DNA of 51,285 nt from Burkholderiales bacterium (GCA_003963005.1 RXJW01000118.1:1-51285), one strand, 5' to 3'. Shown: positions 43,351 to 51,285, counted from the first letter of the stretch. Made by a program: numbers and translations. The notes: generated by a model from the sequence alone, not told the origin.

Positions 43351-44799
43351 ATGCAACTGACTGCCGAGCAGGTGTGCGTGGTGCGCTCGCGCGCCCGGCG
43401 CCTGACGGTGCAGGCGGGTGCCGGCGCGGCGAAGACCACAACGCTGGGCGCCTATGCCGACGCCCGGCGCGGGTCTCGTGTGCTGTACCTCGCCTTCAAC
43501 AAGGCGATCCAGTTGGAGGCGGCCGCGCGGATGCCGTCCAACGTGACCTGCCGCACCACCCATTCCATCGCCTGGCGCAAGGCCCGGCAGCTCTTCGGCG
43601 AGCAGGCCGGCGACCGGATCGGAGCGACCTACCCATCGACGGTGGCCAAGGTGCTGGGATGCAGCGCCCTGGTCGCGTCGGGCGCGCTGCAGGCGGTGCA
43701 GCGCTGGTGCGGCTCGCTGGACCCGCGCATCGAACTGGAGCATGTGCCGTTGGACATCGCGATGAGGCTGGCCGACCCCGCTGTCGCGGTGCGGGTGGCA
43801 CGCGAGGTCTGGCTGCGCATGACGGACGCGTGCGAGCGCGACCTCAAGCTGCCCCATGACGGCTACCTGAAGCTGTTCCAGATGGACCGGCCCGCGCTGC
43901 GCGGCTACGACGTGATCGCGGTGGACGAGGCTCAGGACCTGAACCCCTGCACCTTCGACATCGTGCGCTCGCAGAGCGTGCCGATCGTGATGGTCGGCGA
44001 TGCGGCCCAGGCCATCTACTCGTTCCGGGGGGCGACCAACGCGCTCGCCTTGTTCGACGCGCAGGAACGGCTGCCGCTGACGCGCAGCTTCCGGTTCGGC
44101 CGCGGCATCGCCAGTCTCGCCAACTCGCTGCTGTCGGGGTTCAAGGCAGATTTCAGCCTGCCCCTGGTCGGGGCTGGCGAGCCCCAGGAGACGCGGCTTG
44201 CCATCGACACGCGGCGGCCCTTTGCGCTGATCGCCCGCACCAACGCCGCCGTCTTCGAAGAAGCGGTGGGTTTCCTGGCGCTGGGCCGGCGCTACCACTT
44301 CGTCGGCGGCATCGACGGCTACAAGCTGGAGAAGATCCTCGACGCCTACCAGCTCTGGATCGGCGAGCGGGCGCTGATCCGCGATCCCTACCTGCGCTCG
44401 TTCAGCAGCTTCGACGAGCTGTGCGAGCTGGCCGAGGACTCCGACGACCGGGAGCTGAAGCACCTGGTGCGCGCGGTGCAGGACTACGGCCACCAGGTTT
44501 CCGGGCTCGTCGAGGAGATCAAGGCGCGGCATGTCGATGTCCGCAAGGAGGACTGGCGCCAGTTCGACGGCATCTTCCTCTGCACTGCGCACAAGTCCAA
44601 GGGCCTGGAGTTCGACCAGGTGTGGCTGGCCGACGACTACATGCGCTTCTTCGACAAGGGGCGCGAGCTGGAGGCCGACGAGGTGGAACAGGAGGAGGTG
44701 AACATCCTCTATGTCGCACTCACCCGGGCCAAGGCGGCGATCCGGCTGTGTACCAGCTTCGAGGAGTGGCTGCTGCACCGGGACCTGATGCCGGCGTGA
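43351..44799 (+). CDS. UvrD/Rep-like superfamily 1 helicase
   Basis: 482 residues, short for the family (UvrD about 720). Motif I QAGAGAAKTTTL, motif Ia YLAFNKAIQ, motif II VDEAQDLNP, motif III GDAAQAIYSFRGA, motif V TAHKSKGLEFDQVWL and motif VI LYVALTRAKAA are all present. It lacks long 1B/2B inserts, so it is a minimal helicase. Likely unwinds DNA during plasmid replication or transfer, or serves defence; no nuclease gene is next to it. Confidence 0.93.
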   Translation: MQLTAEQVCVVRSRARRLTVQAGAGAAKTTTLGAYADARRGSRVLYLAFNKAIQLEAAARMPSNVTCRTTHSIAWRKARQLFGEQAGDRIGATYPSTVAKVLGCSALVASGALQAVQRWCGSLDPRIELEHVPLDIAMRLADPAVAVRVAREVWLRMTDACERDLKLPHDGYLKLFQMDRPALRGYDVIAVDEAQDLNPCTFDIVRSQSVPIVMVGDAAQAIYSFRGATNALALFDAQERLPLTRSFRFGRGIASLANSLLSGFKADFSLPLVGAGEPQETRLAIDTRRPFALIARTNAAVFEEAVGFLALGRRYHFVGGIDGYKLEKILDAYQLWIGERALIRDPYLRSFSSFDELCELAEDSDDRELKHLVRAVQDYGHQVSGLVEEIKARHVDVRKEDWRQFDGIFLCTAHKSKGLEFDQVWLADDYMRFFDKGRELEADEVEQEEVNILYVALTRAKAAIRLCTSFEEWLLHRDLMPA

Positions 44800-44851
44800 G
44801 CTTGAAGGCGCGGGGAACGGCCCGACGATGCCGCTTCAGGAGGATGCTTTT

Positions 44852-45316
44852 GTGAAGCCCGTGATTCGATTTCTGCGCATGCGCTGCCGCAGCCCCGACG
44901 CGTCGCCCGAGCCCCATCGCGACGGCGTGCTGGCGGTGGCGTCCGTCAACGAGCGCGCCGGCCTTGCGCGTCTGCTGCTGGTGGACATGGGTCCATGGGG
45001 CCGCAACGACGGCGCCAGCGTGACTAACGCTTTCCAGGTGATCGTGCCGGCGGCCCATCGCTGGCTGATCGGCGGCTTCGGGGTCAGTTTGTCGGAGACC
45101 CTGATCGTCGAGCTCGATGGCGCCGGGCACTTCGACCTGATCGGCGACCTCGGGGACGACGCGGGATTGCGGCACATGCCGCTGCCGGCTGCGCGAGGCA
45201 CCAGCACGCCGCGCACGCGTGCCGCGTTCATGCAATGGGCGGGCGAAGCGGCCGTGCCGATGCTGAAGGCCGTCGACGCCATGCGGGAGGGCATGTGGGC
45301 GGGCGTGGAGGGTTGA
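44852..45316 (+). CDS. Hypothetical protein
   Basis: 154 residues from GTG 44852, chosen because AGGAGG lies 8 bases upstream; ATG 44828 would put that ribosome site inside the gene. Mixed alpha/beta (LLLVDMGPWGRNDGASVTNA, VELDGAGHFDLIGDLGDDAG). No family recognised. Plus-strand run with the helicase. Confidence 0.7.
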   Translation: MKPVIRFLRMRCRSPDASPEPHRDGVLAVASVNERAGLARLLLVDMGPWGRNDGASVTNAFQVIVPAAHRWLIGGFGVSLSETLIVELDGAGHFDLIGDLGDDAGLRHMPLPAARGTSTPRTRAAFMQWAGEAAVPMLKAVDAMREGMWAGVEG

Positions 45317-45370
45317 TCGGCATCGCCAGAGGGTGATTCTGGTCGCATACACAGAGCAAGGAGGTGTGCC

Positions 45371-45955
45371 GTGGACATGAGACATCCAATTCGAAGCCTG
45401 ACTTGGGCCCTGATGCGAGCGCTCGAACAAGACCTCGCCGGCAGCGAGTCAGACCTTGTCAACGAACTGCTGCGCACCGAGGGCGGCCCCGTCACTGTCC
45501 GGCCGCGTGTCGAGGATTGCACGGTGGTCCTGTTCTCCCAGGTCTGGCGTGCGGGCGACCTCGGCTGGATGAGGGGTGACGAGGAGGAGCGCATCGAAGC
45601 GGAGACCGTCGTCATCACTGGCCCGGCCGGTGACGCCTGTGTCTATGTCTCCACGCAGCTGATGTATCACGTGGGTCACCCGAACCGCCGCTTCTTCCTG
45701 GATGTGGCTGCCCAGTGCATGCGTGCTCGGACGGAGAGCAGGACCTACGAGGGCCGCGACTCGGCCGACCTGGAGGCCCTCGACTTCGAGGTGGCTGGTG
45801 CCCTGGCCCGTATCAGCGGTGCGCTGTACGGCATGGACCAGCCGGACGCGGCCCGCGTGGCGCGGGCACTGCGCGATTGCGTCTCGCAGGTCGAGGCCGT
45901 AGCCGGCCTGCAGCAGGGGCTTCCGGCGACGGCAGTGCAAGCCGTGTCAGGATGA
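45371..45955 (+). CDS. Hypothetical protein
   Basis: 194 residues from GTG 45371 with AAGGAGG 8 bases upstream. Soluble, acidic; the helical C-terminal half ends GALYGMDQPDAARVARALRD. No motif recognised. Part of the plus-strand accessory row after the helicase. Confidence 0.72.
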   Translation: MDMRHPIRSLTWALMRALEQDLAGSESDLVNELLRTEGGPVTVRPRVEDCTVVLFSQVWRAGDLGWMRGDEEERIEAETVVITGPAGDACVYVSTQLMYHVGHPNRRFFLDVAAQCMRARTESRTYEGRDSADLEALDFEVAGALARISGALYGMDQPDAARVARALRDCVSQVEAVAGLQQGLPATAVQAVSG

Positions 45956-45986
45956 CCCTGCCGTAACGAACAAAGGGAGCCGCATC

Positions 45987-46757
45987 ATGCGCAATCTCTG
46001 GATCGGCCTGGTGCTGGCCGCGATCATGGGCACCGCAACTGCGGACGACGCTGCGCCGCCCATCGAACAACAGCTGACGGTCCCCGCTGACGCCGCCAAG
46101 GCACTGTCCGAGCTGAAGTCCAACCCGTTCGTGCTGCGTGCGCGCCGGTACGCCGGCAACGGCGCCTCGGAGGCCGCCTACCGCCGGCTCGACGCGGCAC
46201 TGACCGACCTCGCAAAGTCGCGGGGCCTACCGGTGGCCAACGACGGGGCAGCGTCCTATGTCGTGGAGGTGGACTCGACCTTCTATGTGTACACGAGCAA
46301 GTTCAATGCGCGCCTGGTGCGTCTAGCGGACTACACCGACGCGCAGATGGCCGGCACGGCGGACAAGGTGGCGACGGCCCAGCAGCCCCTCGATGCGCTG
46401 CGCATCGCGGCGGGCGCGCTGGGCATCGTGCGCGGCTGGATTTCGCCGTCGTTCGGCAGCTACATGATCGCGGGCGGCGCGGCGCCGGTGCTGTTCGGTT
46501 CCGGCGAGGCACCGCGCAGGCTGTTCGTGGCTGGCCGCGAGCGCTACGAACGGGGCGAGCAGGAAGTCAACACGAAGCTGCGCGTGCTGAAAGACGGCAC
46601 GGTCCTCGCGACGGCTTCGGTGCGGCACTGGACCCGGGGCGACGAGCCGCCGTTCAGGATCGACGAGCTGGTCACCGCGAACTGGGACGAGGTGCTGCGC
46701 CAGCTCGGAGCCGACGCGTCGCGAGCCGGCGCGGAGGGCGGCAAGCCGGTCCCTTGA
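45987..46757 (+). CDS. Secreted hypothetical protein
   Basis: 256 residues with a short signal peptide (LWIGLVLAAIMGTATAD). The mature part has a helical N-terminal half and beta-rich C-terminal half (VNTKLRVLKDGTVLATASVR). AAGGGAG lies upstream of the ATG. No family recognised. Only exported protein in the plasmid-like part of the window. Confidence 0.75.
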   Translation: MRNLWIGLVLAAIMGTATADDAAPPIEQQLTVPADAAKALSELKSNPFVLRARRYAGNGASEAAYRRLDAALTDLAKSRGLPVANDGAASYVVEVDSTFYVYTSKFNARLVRLADYTDAQMAGTADKVATAQQPLDALRIAAGALGIVRGWISPSFGSYMIAGGAAPVLFGSGEAPRRLFVAGRERYERGEQEVNTKLRVLKDGTVLATASVRHWTRGDEPPFRIDELVTANWDEVLRQLGADASRAGAEGGKPVP

Positions 46758-46795
46758 CCAGGGCATCGCCCGAGGGGGCTGTATAAAGTGTCCGC

Positions 46796-46999
46796 ATGGA
46801 ACTGACCGTCATCATCGACGACGACCTCTATAGCGAGGCGATGGAGCTTGCGGACCCGGACATGGACAAAGACGACCTCGTTCGCGAGGCGATCAAGACG
46901 TTCGTGCGGGTGCGGGCCGCCAAGCGGCTCGCCGCAGTGGGCGCTTCAATGCCTGAGATGCGTGAAGTTCTGCGTCGTCGCGAAGATGCACAGAAATGA
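46796..46999 (+). CDS. VapB-like ribbon-helix-helix antitoxin, orphan
   Basis: 67 residues: [18 protein letters not shown] and [20 protein letters not shown] form the ribbon-helix-helix and following helix typical of the VapB/DUF2191 type. The C-terminal part ([13 protein letters not shown]) would normally bind a VapC PIN toxin, but no toxin gene follows; the next 120 bp hold only a terminator of the opposite strand. It may regulate itself or protect against a toxin encoded elsewhere. Confidence 0.8.
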   Translation: MELTVIIDDDLYSEAMELADPDMDKDDLVREAIKTFVRVRAAKRLAAVGASMPEMREVLRRREDAQK

Positions 47000-47074
47000 A
47001 GTCCGCTGACACCGGTCTCAAGAACCAAAGTGGCGTGCGGTGCGATGCGGCCCGGTAGTTCTTGATTGCGGTTA

Positions 47075-47104
47075 GAAAGAAAAAGCCCCGATGTAGACCG
47101 GGGC
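47075..47104 (-). terminator. Rho-independent terminator
   Basis: On the minus strand GCCCCG and CGGGGC form a stem with an 8-base loop, followed by TTTTTCTTTC. It lies 17 bp after the stop of the gene at 47121-47477. Confidence 0.8.
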
Positions 47105-47120
47105 GGTGAGGGTGTCTGGG

Positions 47121-47477
47121 TCAGCGCGGGCCCGGCTTCGCGAGCTGGCAGGTGACCTGTAGATGAACGAGGCCGGCGTACTGCTGGCCGAAGTCGTCGA
47201 AGGTCGCGCCCACGGCGCGGTACTCGGGGCTCACGAGCGCGGCATGCCCGCCCAGCCACTCGGCTGCGATGAACTCGGCCAGCGTCGTGTCTTCGGCGCG
47301 CGCGAGTTGCGCCAGCGGCACCTTGGCCGTGAAGGTCGCGAGGACCTCCCGCGTGACGAAGGGCTCGAGCTCGGCCGCCGTGAGCGGCTGGCCGAGCGGG
47401 TAGGGCACGTGCTGGTCGTTCTGGTATTCGGACAAAGCGCGGCGATCGCCCATGAGGCATTGCGCGATGAATTCCAT
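47121..47477 (-). CDS. Hypothetical protein
   Basis: 118 residues: MEFIAQCLMGDRRALSEYQN, then TFTAKVPLAQLARAEDTTLA. GAGGATC precedes the ATG by 5 bases. Soluble, no motif recognised. It has its own terminator downstream and lies after another terminator upstream, so it is probably a single-gene unit. Confidence 0.75.
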   Translation of the reverse strand: MEFIAQCLMGDRRALSEYQNDQHVPYPLGQPLTAAELEPFVTREVLATFTAKVPLAQLARAEDTTLAEFIAAEWLGGHAALVSPEYRAVGATFDDFGQQYAGLVHLQVTCQLAKPGPR

Positions 47478-47500
47478 TGGGATCCTCTTGTCGGTTGCGC

Positions 47501-47529
47501 AAAAGAAAAAACCCCGGCAAGCCGGGGTT
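47501..47529 (-). terminator. Rho-independent terminator
   Basis: On the minus strand AACCCCGGC-TT-GCCGGGGTT, a perfect 9-bp stem, followed by TTTTTCTTTT. It begins at the stop codon of the gene at 47529-47747. Confidence 0.88.
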
Positions 47530-47747
47530 CAAGTCTTGGAGCGGGCCTTCTGTCGGCCACGGAAGTCGAGGAAGAGCGGGTGCCGCGGTGGGTGTTCCAT
47601 CGCGGCGCGCTCTTGCACCCGGCTGCCGTAGGCCAGGACCACAGCAAACGCTCCCCAGATCACGATCGCCAACCACGCGATGGCCAGGCCGGCCAGGTCA
47701 GGATCGGAGTTGAGTGCGCTTGCCACGGATTCCAGAAGTGCTTGCAT
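47529..47747 (-). CDS. Small membrane protein
   Basis: 72 residues with one hydrophobic helix (LAIAWLAIVIWGAFAVVLAY) and a basic C-terminal tail (FRGRQKARSKT), so probably N-out/C-in in the inner membrane. GAGGAG lies 8 bases before the ATG. It overlaps the upstream membrane-protein gene by 50 bp and ends at a strong terminator. Not recognised. Confidence 0.7.
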   Translation of the reverse strand: MQALLESVASALNSDPDLAGLAIAWLAIVIWGAFAVVLAYGSRVQERAAMEHPPRHPLFLDFRGRQKARSKT

Positions 47748-48021
47748 GTTGCTGCTCCTCAGGCTCTTGCGAGCCCTTCTTCTCCTCGATGCTGAGGAGA
47801 ATGACGGCCAGGGTCTGTGCGACCAACCAGCCGACCATCACGATGGCCATGTAGGCCAGCGATCCCTTGGCCAGGCCAAGGGTTGCGTTCGCTGCCGCCA
47901 AGGCCCACGACGCCTTCTTCAGCGCGTCGGCCGCGCTGGTGCGGGCCTCTTTGTTGAAGAAGAGCGTGAGACGGCGGCGCTGCTCGACCTTGAGCCGAGC
48001 GCGTTCAGTGCGAGTTGCCAT
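47698..48021 (-). CDS. Small membrane protein
   Basis: 107 residues. Basic N-terminus (ATRTERARLKVEQRRR), one long hydrophobic helix (SLAYMAIVMVGWLVAQTLAV) and a polar tail. AAAGGA precedes the ATG. Paired with the overlapping gene at 47529-47747; the two may form a complex such as an entry-exclusion or holin-like unit, but there is no direct evidence. Confidence 0.7.
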   Translation of the reverse strand: MATRTERARLKVEQRRRLTLFFNKEARTSAADALKKASWALAAANATLGLAKGSLAYMAIVMVGWLVAQTLAVILLSIEEKKGSQEPEEQQHASTSGIRGKRTQLRS

Positions 48022-48138
48022 GGAGTCGTCCTTTCATGTTGTCGAGAAGGACACCTCCACCCGACCGGGGATGGGGAGCCCCGCTCGGGTTCAGGATGTG
48101 CAGACGACGAGCGTCTGTGCAGATTCGCAGCCACTGTT

Positions 48139-48402
48139 TCAGGCTGCCGCTTGCTCCGGTTCTGCAAGCGTGAGCCAAGGGGCCAGGAAGTCCTGGCTGG
48201 CCTCGGCGGTTGCCGGCTCGGCCTGCTGCTGTTGCAGCAGGTGTTCGAGCTTGAGCAAGAGGGCGCGAGCGTGCTCGGCGACCTCCGCGGGCGCGTCCTT
48301 CATCCCGTTGCGGACCGCCTCGATGTGGCGGGTCAGCGTGGGAATCGGCGCGTTCGCGGCGTCGAGCTCGATCGTCGTCAGGGCTTCAGTCGTGATGGTC
48401 AT
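48139..48402 (-). CDS. Small helical protein
   Basis: 87 residues, acidic and helical (LTRHIEAVRNGMKDAPAEVA, then HARALLLKLEHLLQQQQAEP). ATG 48402 is preceded by GAGGTC at short spacing. Not recognised. It precedes the membrane-protein pair on the same strand with a 117-bp gap that holds CCCGA/TCGGG dyads. Confidence 0.65.
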   Translation of the reverse strand: MTITTEALTTIELDAANAPIPTLTRHIEAVRNGMKDAPAEVAEHARALLLKLEHLLQQQQAEPATAEASQDFLAPWLTLAEPEQAAA

Positions 48403-48504
48403 GACCTCGATCCTCGAAAGGGATTCGTGGGATCTCGACCCGCGACACTCTTGACCGGAACGCGCAGCATGGCTGGCATACCGAGAGGACCACGGGACAT
48501 CGAG

Positions 48505-48720
48505 ATGATTCGCCTTGGAAACAGCATCCGGCTCACCCGGCGAGAGGTCGAGCGCTTCACGAAGATCACCGGCATGCCGCCGGTGGGTGTGAAGACGCTC
48601 GACGATCTCGACGAGTACATCCGGGAGTGCAAGGCCCATTTCTGGGGCGTGTCCGAAGACACGCGCTTCCTGCACTTCCTTTTGGACGAGGAACGCTCAC
48701 GCTGCCTTGGCGCCGCGTGA
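48505..48720 (+). CDS. Small conserved-looking hypothetical protein
   Basis: 71 residues: IRLGNSIRLTRREVERFTKI, TGMPPVGVKTLDDLDEYIRE, AHFWGVSEDTRFLHFLLDEE. Reads as a compact helical domain. An alternative ATG at 48469 would add 12 residues; neither start has a clear ribosome site. It overlaps the minus-strand gene at 48697 by 24 bp at their 3' ends. Confidence 0.65.
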   Translation: MIRLGNSIRLTRREVERFTKITGMPPVGVKTLDDLDEYIRECKAHFWGVSEDTRFLHFLLDEERSRCLGAA

Positions 48721-49212
48721 ACCCTCGACTTCGGCCGTCGCACCGGCACCGGCCGCAGTGCCGGCGAACCGTTCCTTCGCCGGGGCGAAGTCGGGGTCGC
48801 CGCGCAGCGCGGTGGCGCGGGTGCGAGACGGTTCCCTGCGCACGGGTGGCAGGGCTTCGATGGCGACACCGGCGGCCACAGACCTGGCGGCGCGAAGCCA
48901 TCTGAACGGGCCCAGGACCACGGAGGTCAGGACCCAGCGCACGAAGGAACCGATGCGCTGATTCCGCGCGTCGACGGCCTTCTGCTCGCGCAGCGTCGTC
49001 TTCGCACGGATGTACAGCGCCAGGTGGGTGCGCTTGGCTTGGGGGTCGGCTTCGAGTTGCTTGACCACTTCCTCGGCGGTGGAGGGATGGCCAATTGCCG
49101 TGTACAGCTGCGACCAGGCCCGGTCCTCCTCGACGCAGCGTCGCTGAGAGCCGTGCGCGTGGGGCCGCTGCTGCGCGGGCAGATGCTGCTCGATGTCGTG
49201 GGCTTCTGTCAT
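48697..49212 (-). CDS. Hypothetical protein
   Basis: 171 residues. Helical N-terminal half (WSQLYTAIGHPSTAEEVVKQ), a weakly hydrophobic stretch (FVRWVLTSVVLGPFRWLRAA) that may touch the membrane, and a disordered Ala/Arg/Gly-rich tail. AGGAGAG before ATG 49212. No family recognised. Confidence 0.7.
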   Translation of the reverse strand: MTEAHDIEQHLPAQQRPHAHGSQRRCVEEDRAWSQLYTAIGHPSTAEEVVKQLEADPQAKRTHLALYIRAKTTLREQKAVDARNQRIGSFVRWVLTSVVLGPFRWLRAARSVAAGVAIEALPPVRREPSRTRATALRGDPDFAPAKERFAGTAAGAGATAEVEGSRGAKAA

Positions 49213-49310
49213 GGGTCTCTCCTGTGGTGAGCAGGGAGACGGACTCGCCCACAGCAGGGGACAGCCGGTCCCCGCTGGGGTAGCATGGAAGTCCGCTCTC
49301 GCGGATCCAC

Positions 49311-49562
49311 ATGAAAGCCGTCACGATGAATCGCTCGGGCACTTCTCTTCAAGTCGTCGAAGGCGGGCGGGCCGCACTCGAGAGGGAGTTGCTGTGGGCG
49401 GCGGCGTTGAACCGGCCCGGCTTCGAGTCCCTCCTGAGGCGGCTGACGCCGGCGGCTAACGATGCTCTTTCGAGCGCGTCGCCAGGTTCTGACGGATCAG
49501 CACCTCCTCGTCGATCAGGCGCAGCATCCGACGCAGGTCGGAGCGAACACCCGGCTCAGTGA
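49311..49562 (+). CDS. Possible small protein, weak
   Basis: 83 residues from ATG 49311, or 78 from ATG 49326. The first half (LQVVEGGRAALERELLWAAA) looks like a helix; the second half is low-complexity and antisense to the better-supported gene at 49456-49665. No ribosome site. Possibly only the part before 49456 was ever coding. Confidence 0.3.
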   Translation: MKAVTMNRSGTSLQVVEGGRAALERELLWAAALNRPGFESLLRRLTPAANDALSSASPGSDGSAPPRRSGAASDAGRSEHPAQ

Positions 49563-49665
49563 CGGCGGCCTGCGTCGAGCGCAGCCGCTGTTTCATTTGA
49601 GCCAGTTCGTCCTCATTGGCCTCATCGAGCCAGCGAAGAAACTGCTTCCACTCGTCCTTGTCCAT
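49456..49665 (-). CDS. Small helical hypothetical protein
   Basis: 69 residues: DKDEWKQFLRWLDEANEDEL, AQMKQRLRSTQAAV, RRMLRLIDEEVLIRQNLATR. A convincing amphipathic helical protein. ATG 49665 is 5 bp after the preceding gene's stop; GTG 49674 is an alternative. Not recognised. Co-transcribed with the gene at 49671-49835. Confidence 0.68.
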   Translation of the reverse strand: MDKDEWKQFLRWLDEANEDELAQMKQRLRSTQAAVTEPGVRSDLRRMLRLIDEEVLIRQNLATRSKEHR

Positions 49666-49670
49666 CGCGA

Positions 49671-49835
49671 TCACGCCGCCAGGGGCAGCGTCACGCAAAT
49701 GGCAACCGCATCGACCGCACGAGGGCGGGCGGGCGCGAGCAGGACGGGAAGCTTTACGGCCTTCACCACGACGAGCGGGGCGCGGCCGGAACCGCCAAGC
49801 AGGCGGCACACGGGTTGAGACGTGTTGGTCGACAT
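49671..49835 (-). CDS. Small protein, unknown
   Basis: 54 residues: STNTSQPVCRLLGGSGRAPL, then VVVKAVKLPVLLAPARPRAV. AAGGAG 8 bases before ATG 49835 is a strong ribosome site, the main reason to call it. First gene of the minus-strand accessory group. Not recognised. Confidence 0.58.
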   Translation of the reverse strand: MSTNTSQPVCRLLGGSGRAPLVVVKAVKLPVLLAPARPRAVDAVAICVTLPLAA

Positions 49836-50343
49836 GGTCGTTCTCCTTTGCGTGAGCAACAGGGGAACGCCGGCCTCCGGGTGGAGAAACGATGTTCCCC
49901 ATTCCGGGTTGCAGGCGCCGCGCTCGCGGGCCCAGAGGTGGCGAGAGACCCAGGCCGAGGCGTTGGGTCTTTCGCACGATTCAGGAAGGGGATGCCTTCC
50001 CGGGGATGCACAGGCCGTACGGGACGACCTGATCGACGGCAGGCCTCTCCTCGCGAACGAGGTCAGGTCGGTGCCGAAGCGATACAGCGGCTGCGGGAAC
50101 CCTCACGGGTCCTGATGCGAGCCGGCGTGCCCAGGGCCAGTCCGTCGAAACGGAGCTGGCGCCTGCGCGCGTTCACGCTGAAAGCGTGGTTGCCGATGGT
50201 TGACACCACCCGCGCCACGACAGTCGGGCCACGGTCCGCAGGGGACTGCGGCCGAGGATTCGGACGGCGCCGGAGGGGCGCGGTCCAGGCTCTTTCGAGC
50301 TTCATCGCTTGCGCGACATGGCCACCAGGGTGGCCGATCCAAG

Positions 50344-50366
50344 GGCGGGTCACGACCGCTAACGCC
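50344..50366 (+). repeat. 23-bp repeat, partner of 35344-35366
   Basis: Starts GGCGGGTC and ends CGACCGCTAACGCC, with one mismatch to the other copy. Same orientation in both places. The two copies bracket the PP-loop/PRTRC/helicase block. Confidence 0.6.
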
Positions 50367-51225
50367 AAAGTGCCAGAGGCACCGTGGACTTCAGGGAAGA
50401 GCCGAAGACGGCTCGCCATGAAGGCTGCACCAGCACGAACGCCGGAAAGAAGCCCAATCAGTCTGCCACCGTCGCGCCCCCGGCGGTAGGGGGCGGTTGC
50501 AAGCGTCCGACGCACATCGGCGCCGGCTGGCGGCTTGAATTGGCTCAGGGCCAGGCGGCTTGCTGGGGTCAGCCGGGAGCCGCTGGGCTCTTGCAGGCAA
50601 TCCGAGCCGCCATGGCGCAAGTCTGGAACGCCGTGGTGGGTCAGGCTGGCATGAGGCGGAGCTCCTCGATGGTAGACGGCGGCATCCGATCCTCTGAGCC
50701 ACGCGCCAACCCCGGGGGAACGCGACGTTTCGACTGAGGCCGCAAACGGGCCACTCGAAAGAGAAACGCCCCAGGTCTTCACGACACCGGGGCGCAAAAG
50801 CCTTTACGCGGTCTTCACGCATAAAGCTGCCTGCTCAGGGAGGAAAAGCAGGGGGCCTAGCCCAGGGCCTCACTGTAACAGCGGGGGTGTGGATTTTTCG
50901 GCCGCCTTTCGTGGCTCAAAACCCACGCTGAATTCCGCGAGGCGTTACTCGTACGCCTTGGCGATGCGCGATCGCGGCGAAGACTGCCGCTGATGAACCC
51001 CAGAGCCCCTCGGTGGAGCGCAGTTCCCGTGCCGTCCCCGCTCGCGATCAGACGCAGCGTGGCGTGCGCCGCTACCGGTGTCTCAACTGATACCGATCTG
51101 ATGCCTCCGATCCGGCCAGGCGGCACGGGCGGCCGGGGGCGACCTTCGTGGCCGAACGGACACCCGCTGGGTGAGCGCACCTGTCGCTGCGTTGATGTCC
51201 CAGGAAGTGGTGTAAGTCCTTGAGT

Positions 51226-51284
51226 GCGCGGCAGGTCGCGGAGGGTGGAGCCCGTAGGGCGTAACCCGCAGCGAACTGCCGCGC
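51226..51284. repeat. Long nested stem-loop at window end
   Basis: Outer arms GCGCGGCAGGTCGC and GCGAACTGCCGCGC pair with one mismatch. Inner pairs GGGT/ACCC and GCCC/GGGC enclose loop GTA. 59 bases in all. Looks like a mobile or extragenic palindromic element rather than a simple terminator, since no T-tract follows within the window. Confidence 0.65.
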
Positions 51285-51285
51285 G

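Larger units (their letters stand above)
49836..51285. other. 1.4-kb stretch without a convincing gene
   Basis: Open frames up to 244 codons exist on both strands, but their translations are Arg/Ala/Gly-rich, lack ribosome sites and match nothing I know. The region contains the repeat at 50344-50366, a hairpin at 50767-50794 (CGCCCC/CGGGGCG, with a T-rich tail on the minus strand) and a long stem-loop at its end. It probably supplies the promoter for the minus-strand small genes and may hold a replication or partition site. Confidence 0.5.

Noticed and set aside
46757..46785. Sigma-70 promoter TTGACC ... TATAAA before the VapB-like gene
   Set aside because: The spacer is about 22 bases, too long for a standard promoter; the hexamers may be chance.
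35344..50366. The two 23-bp repeats as att sites of an integrated element exactly 15,000 bp long
   Set aside because: The round distance is coincidence, there is no integrase gene beside either copy, and one imperfect match is weak evidence for att sites.
50767..50794. Terminator for a minus-strand gene
   Set aside because: The stem and T-rich tail fit, but no plausible minus-strand gene ends just before it inside the window; kept only as a hairpin within the non-coding region.
50063..50797. 244-codon minus-strand frame in the terminal region
   Set aside because: No ribosome site, unusual composition and no recognisable segment.

Overview
The window is GC-rich, roughly two-thirds G+C by eye. 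Gene content points to a betaproteobacterium of the order Burkholderiales, close to the Comamonadaceae or the Rubrivivax/Leptothrix group. It looks like accessory DNA (a plasmid or an integrative element) rather than core chromosome: it carries mercuric reductase, tyrosine-recombinase transposons, RadC and ArdB/KlcA-type proteins, and a complete PRTRC plasmid-maintenance cluster. No rRNA, tRNA or CRISPR array was seen.

Layout. (1) 1-1566: 3' part of merA. (2) 1652-4132: an intact SbcC/Rad50-like ATPase gene. (3) 4168-10077: a minus-strand operon of three tyrosine recombinases plus small partner proteins, a Tn554-like module. (4) 10231-12252 and 30615-30875: two pieces of a second SbcC-like gene. 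(5) 12273-30614: an element of about 18.3 kb bounded by 425-bp inverted repeats. It holds a recombinase-in-trio (RIT) operon at its right end and a sulfite-handling cargo: LysR regulator, YeiH-type exporter, two extracytoplasmic-function (ECF) sigma/anti-sigma pairs, two YncE-like propellers, secreted proteins and the sulfite dehydrogenase SorAB. (6) 30912-32898: a zinc alcohol dehydrogenase behind an FNR-like box, and an NYN-domain protein. (7) 33239-46999: mobile-element housekeeping genes, a PP-loop protein, PRTRC ParB/E/C/F/B/A/ThiF, a UvrD-like helicase and an orphan VapB-like antitoxin. (8) 47121-49835: small minus-strand proteins. (9) 49836-51285: 1.4 kb without a convincing gene.

The most striking result is how (2) to (5) fit together. 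The second SbcC-like gene has been cut twice. Codons 1-55 of the intact copy, plus 10231-12252, plus 30615-30875, join in frame into a protein of about 815 residues; the intact copy has 826. The first cut lies exactly at a shared CCCTAC, the second at a shared TGGATC. The 18-kb element carries in each of its inverted repeats an in-frame copy of the ATPase C-terminus, so insertion replaces the lost 3' end. The Tn554-like module may have done the same with a much larger 3' portion.

Inside the cargo I find five near-identical promoter-like sites, GGAATRAA-N15-GTC or -CTC, all with exactly 15 bases of spacing. Three are of the GTC class and two of the CTC class, and one of each class sits before each of the two ECF sigma operons. 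The cargo therefore appears to be two small sigma regulons organised around sulfite export and oxidation. In the PRTRC cluster, visible residues support a ubiquitin-like conjugation system: a small protein ending in glycine, an E2-like cysteine motif, a JAMM protease motif and an E1-like ThiF protein.
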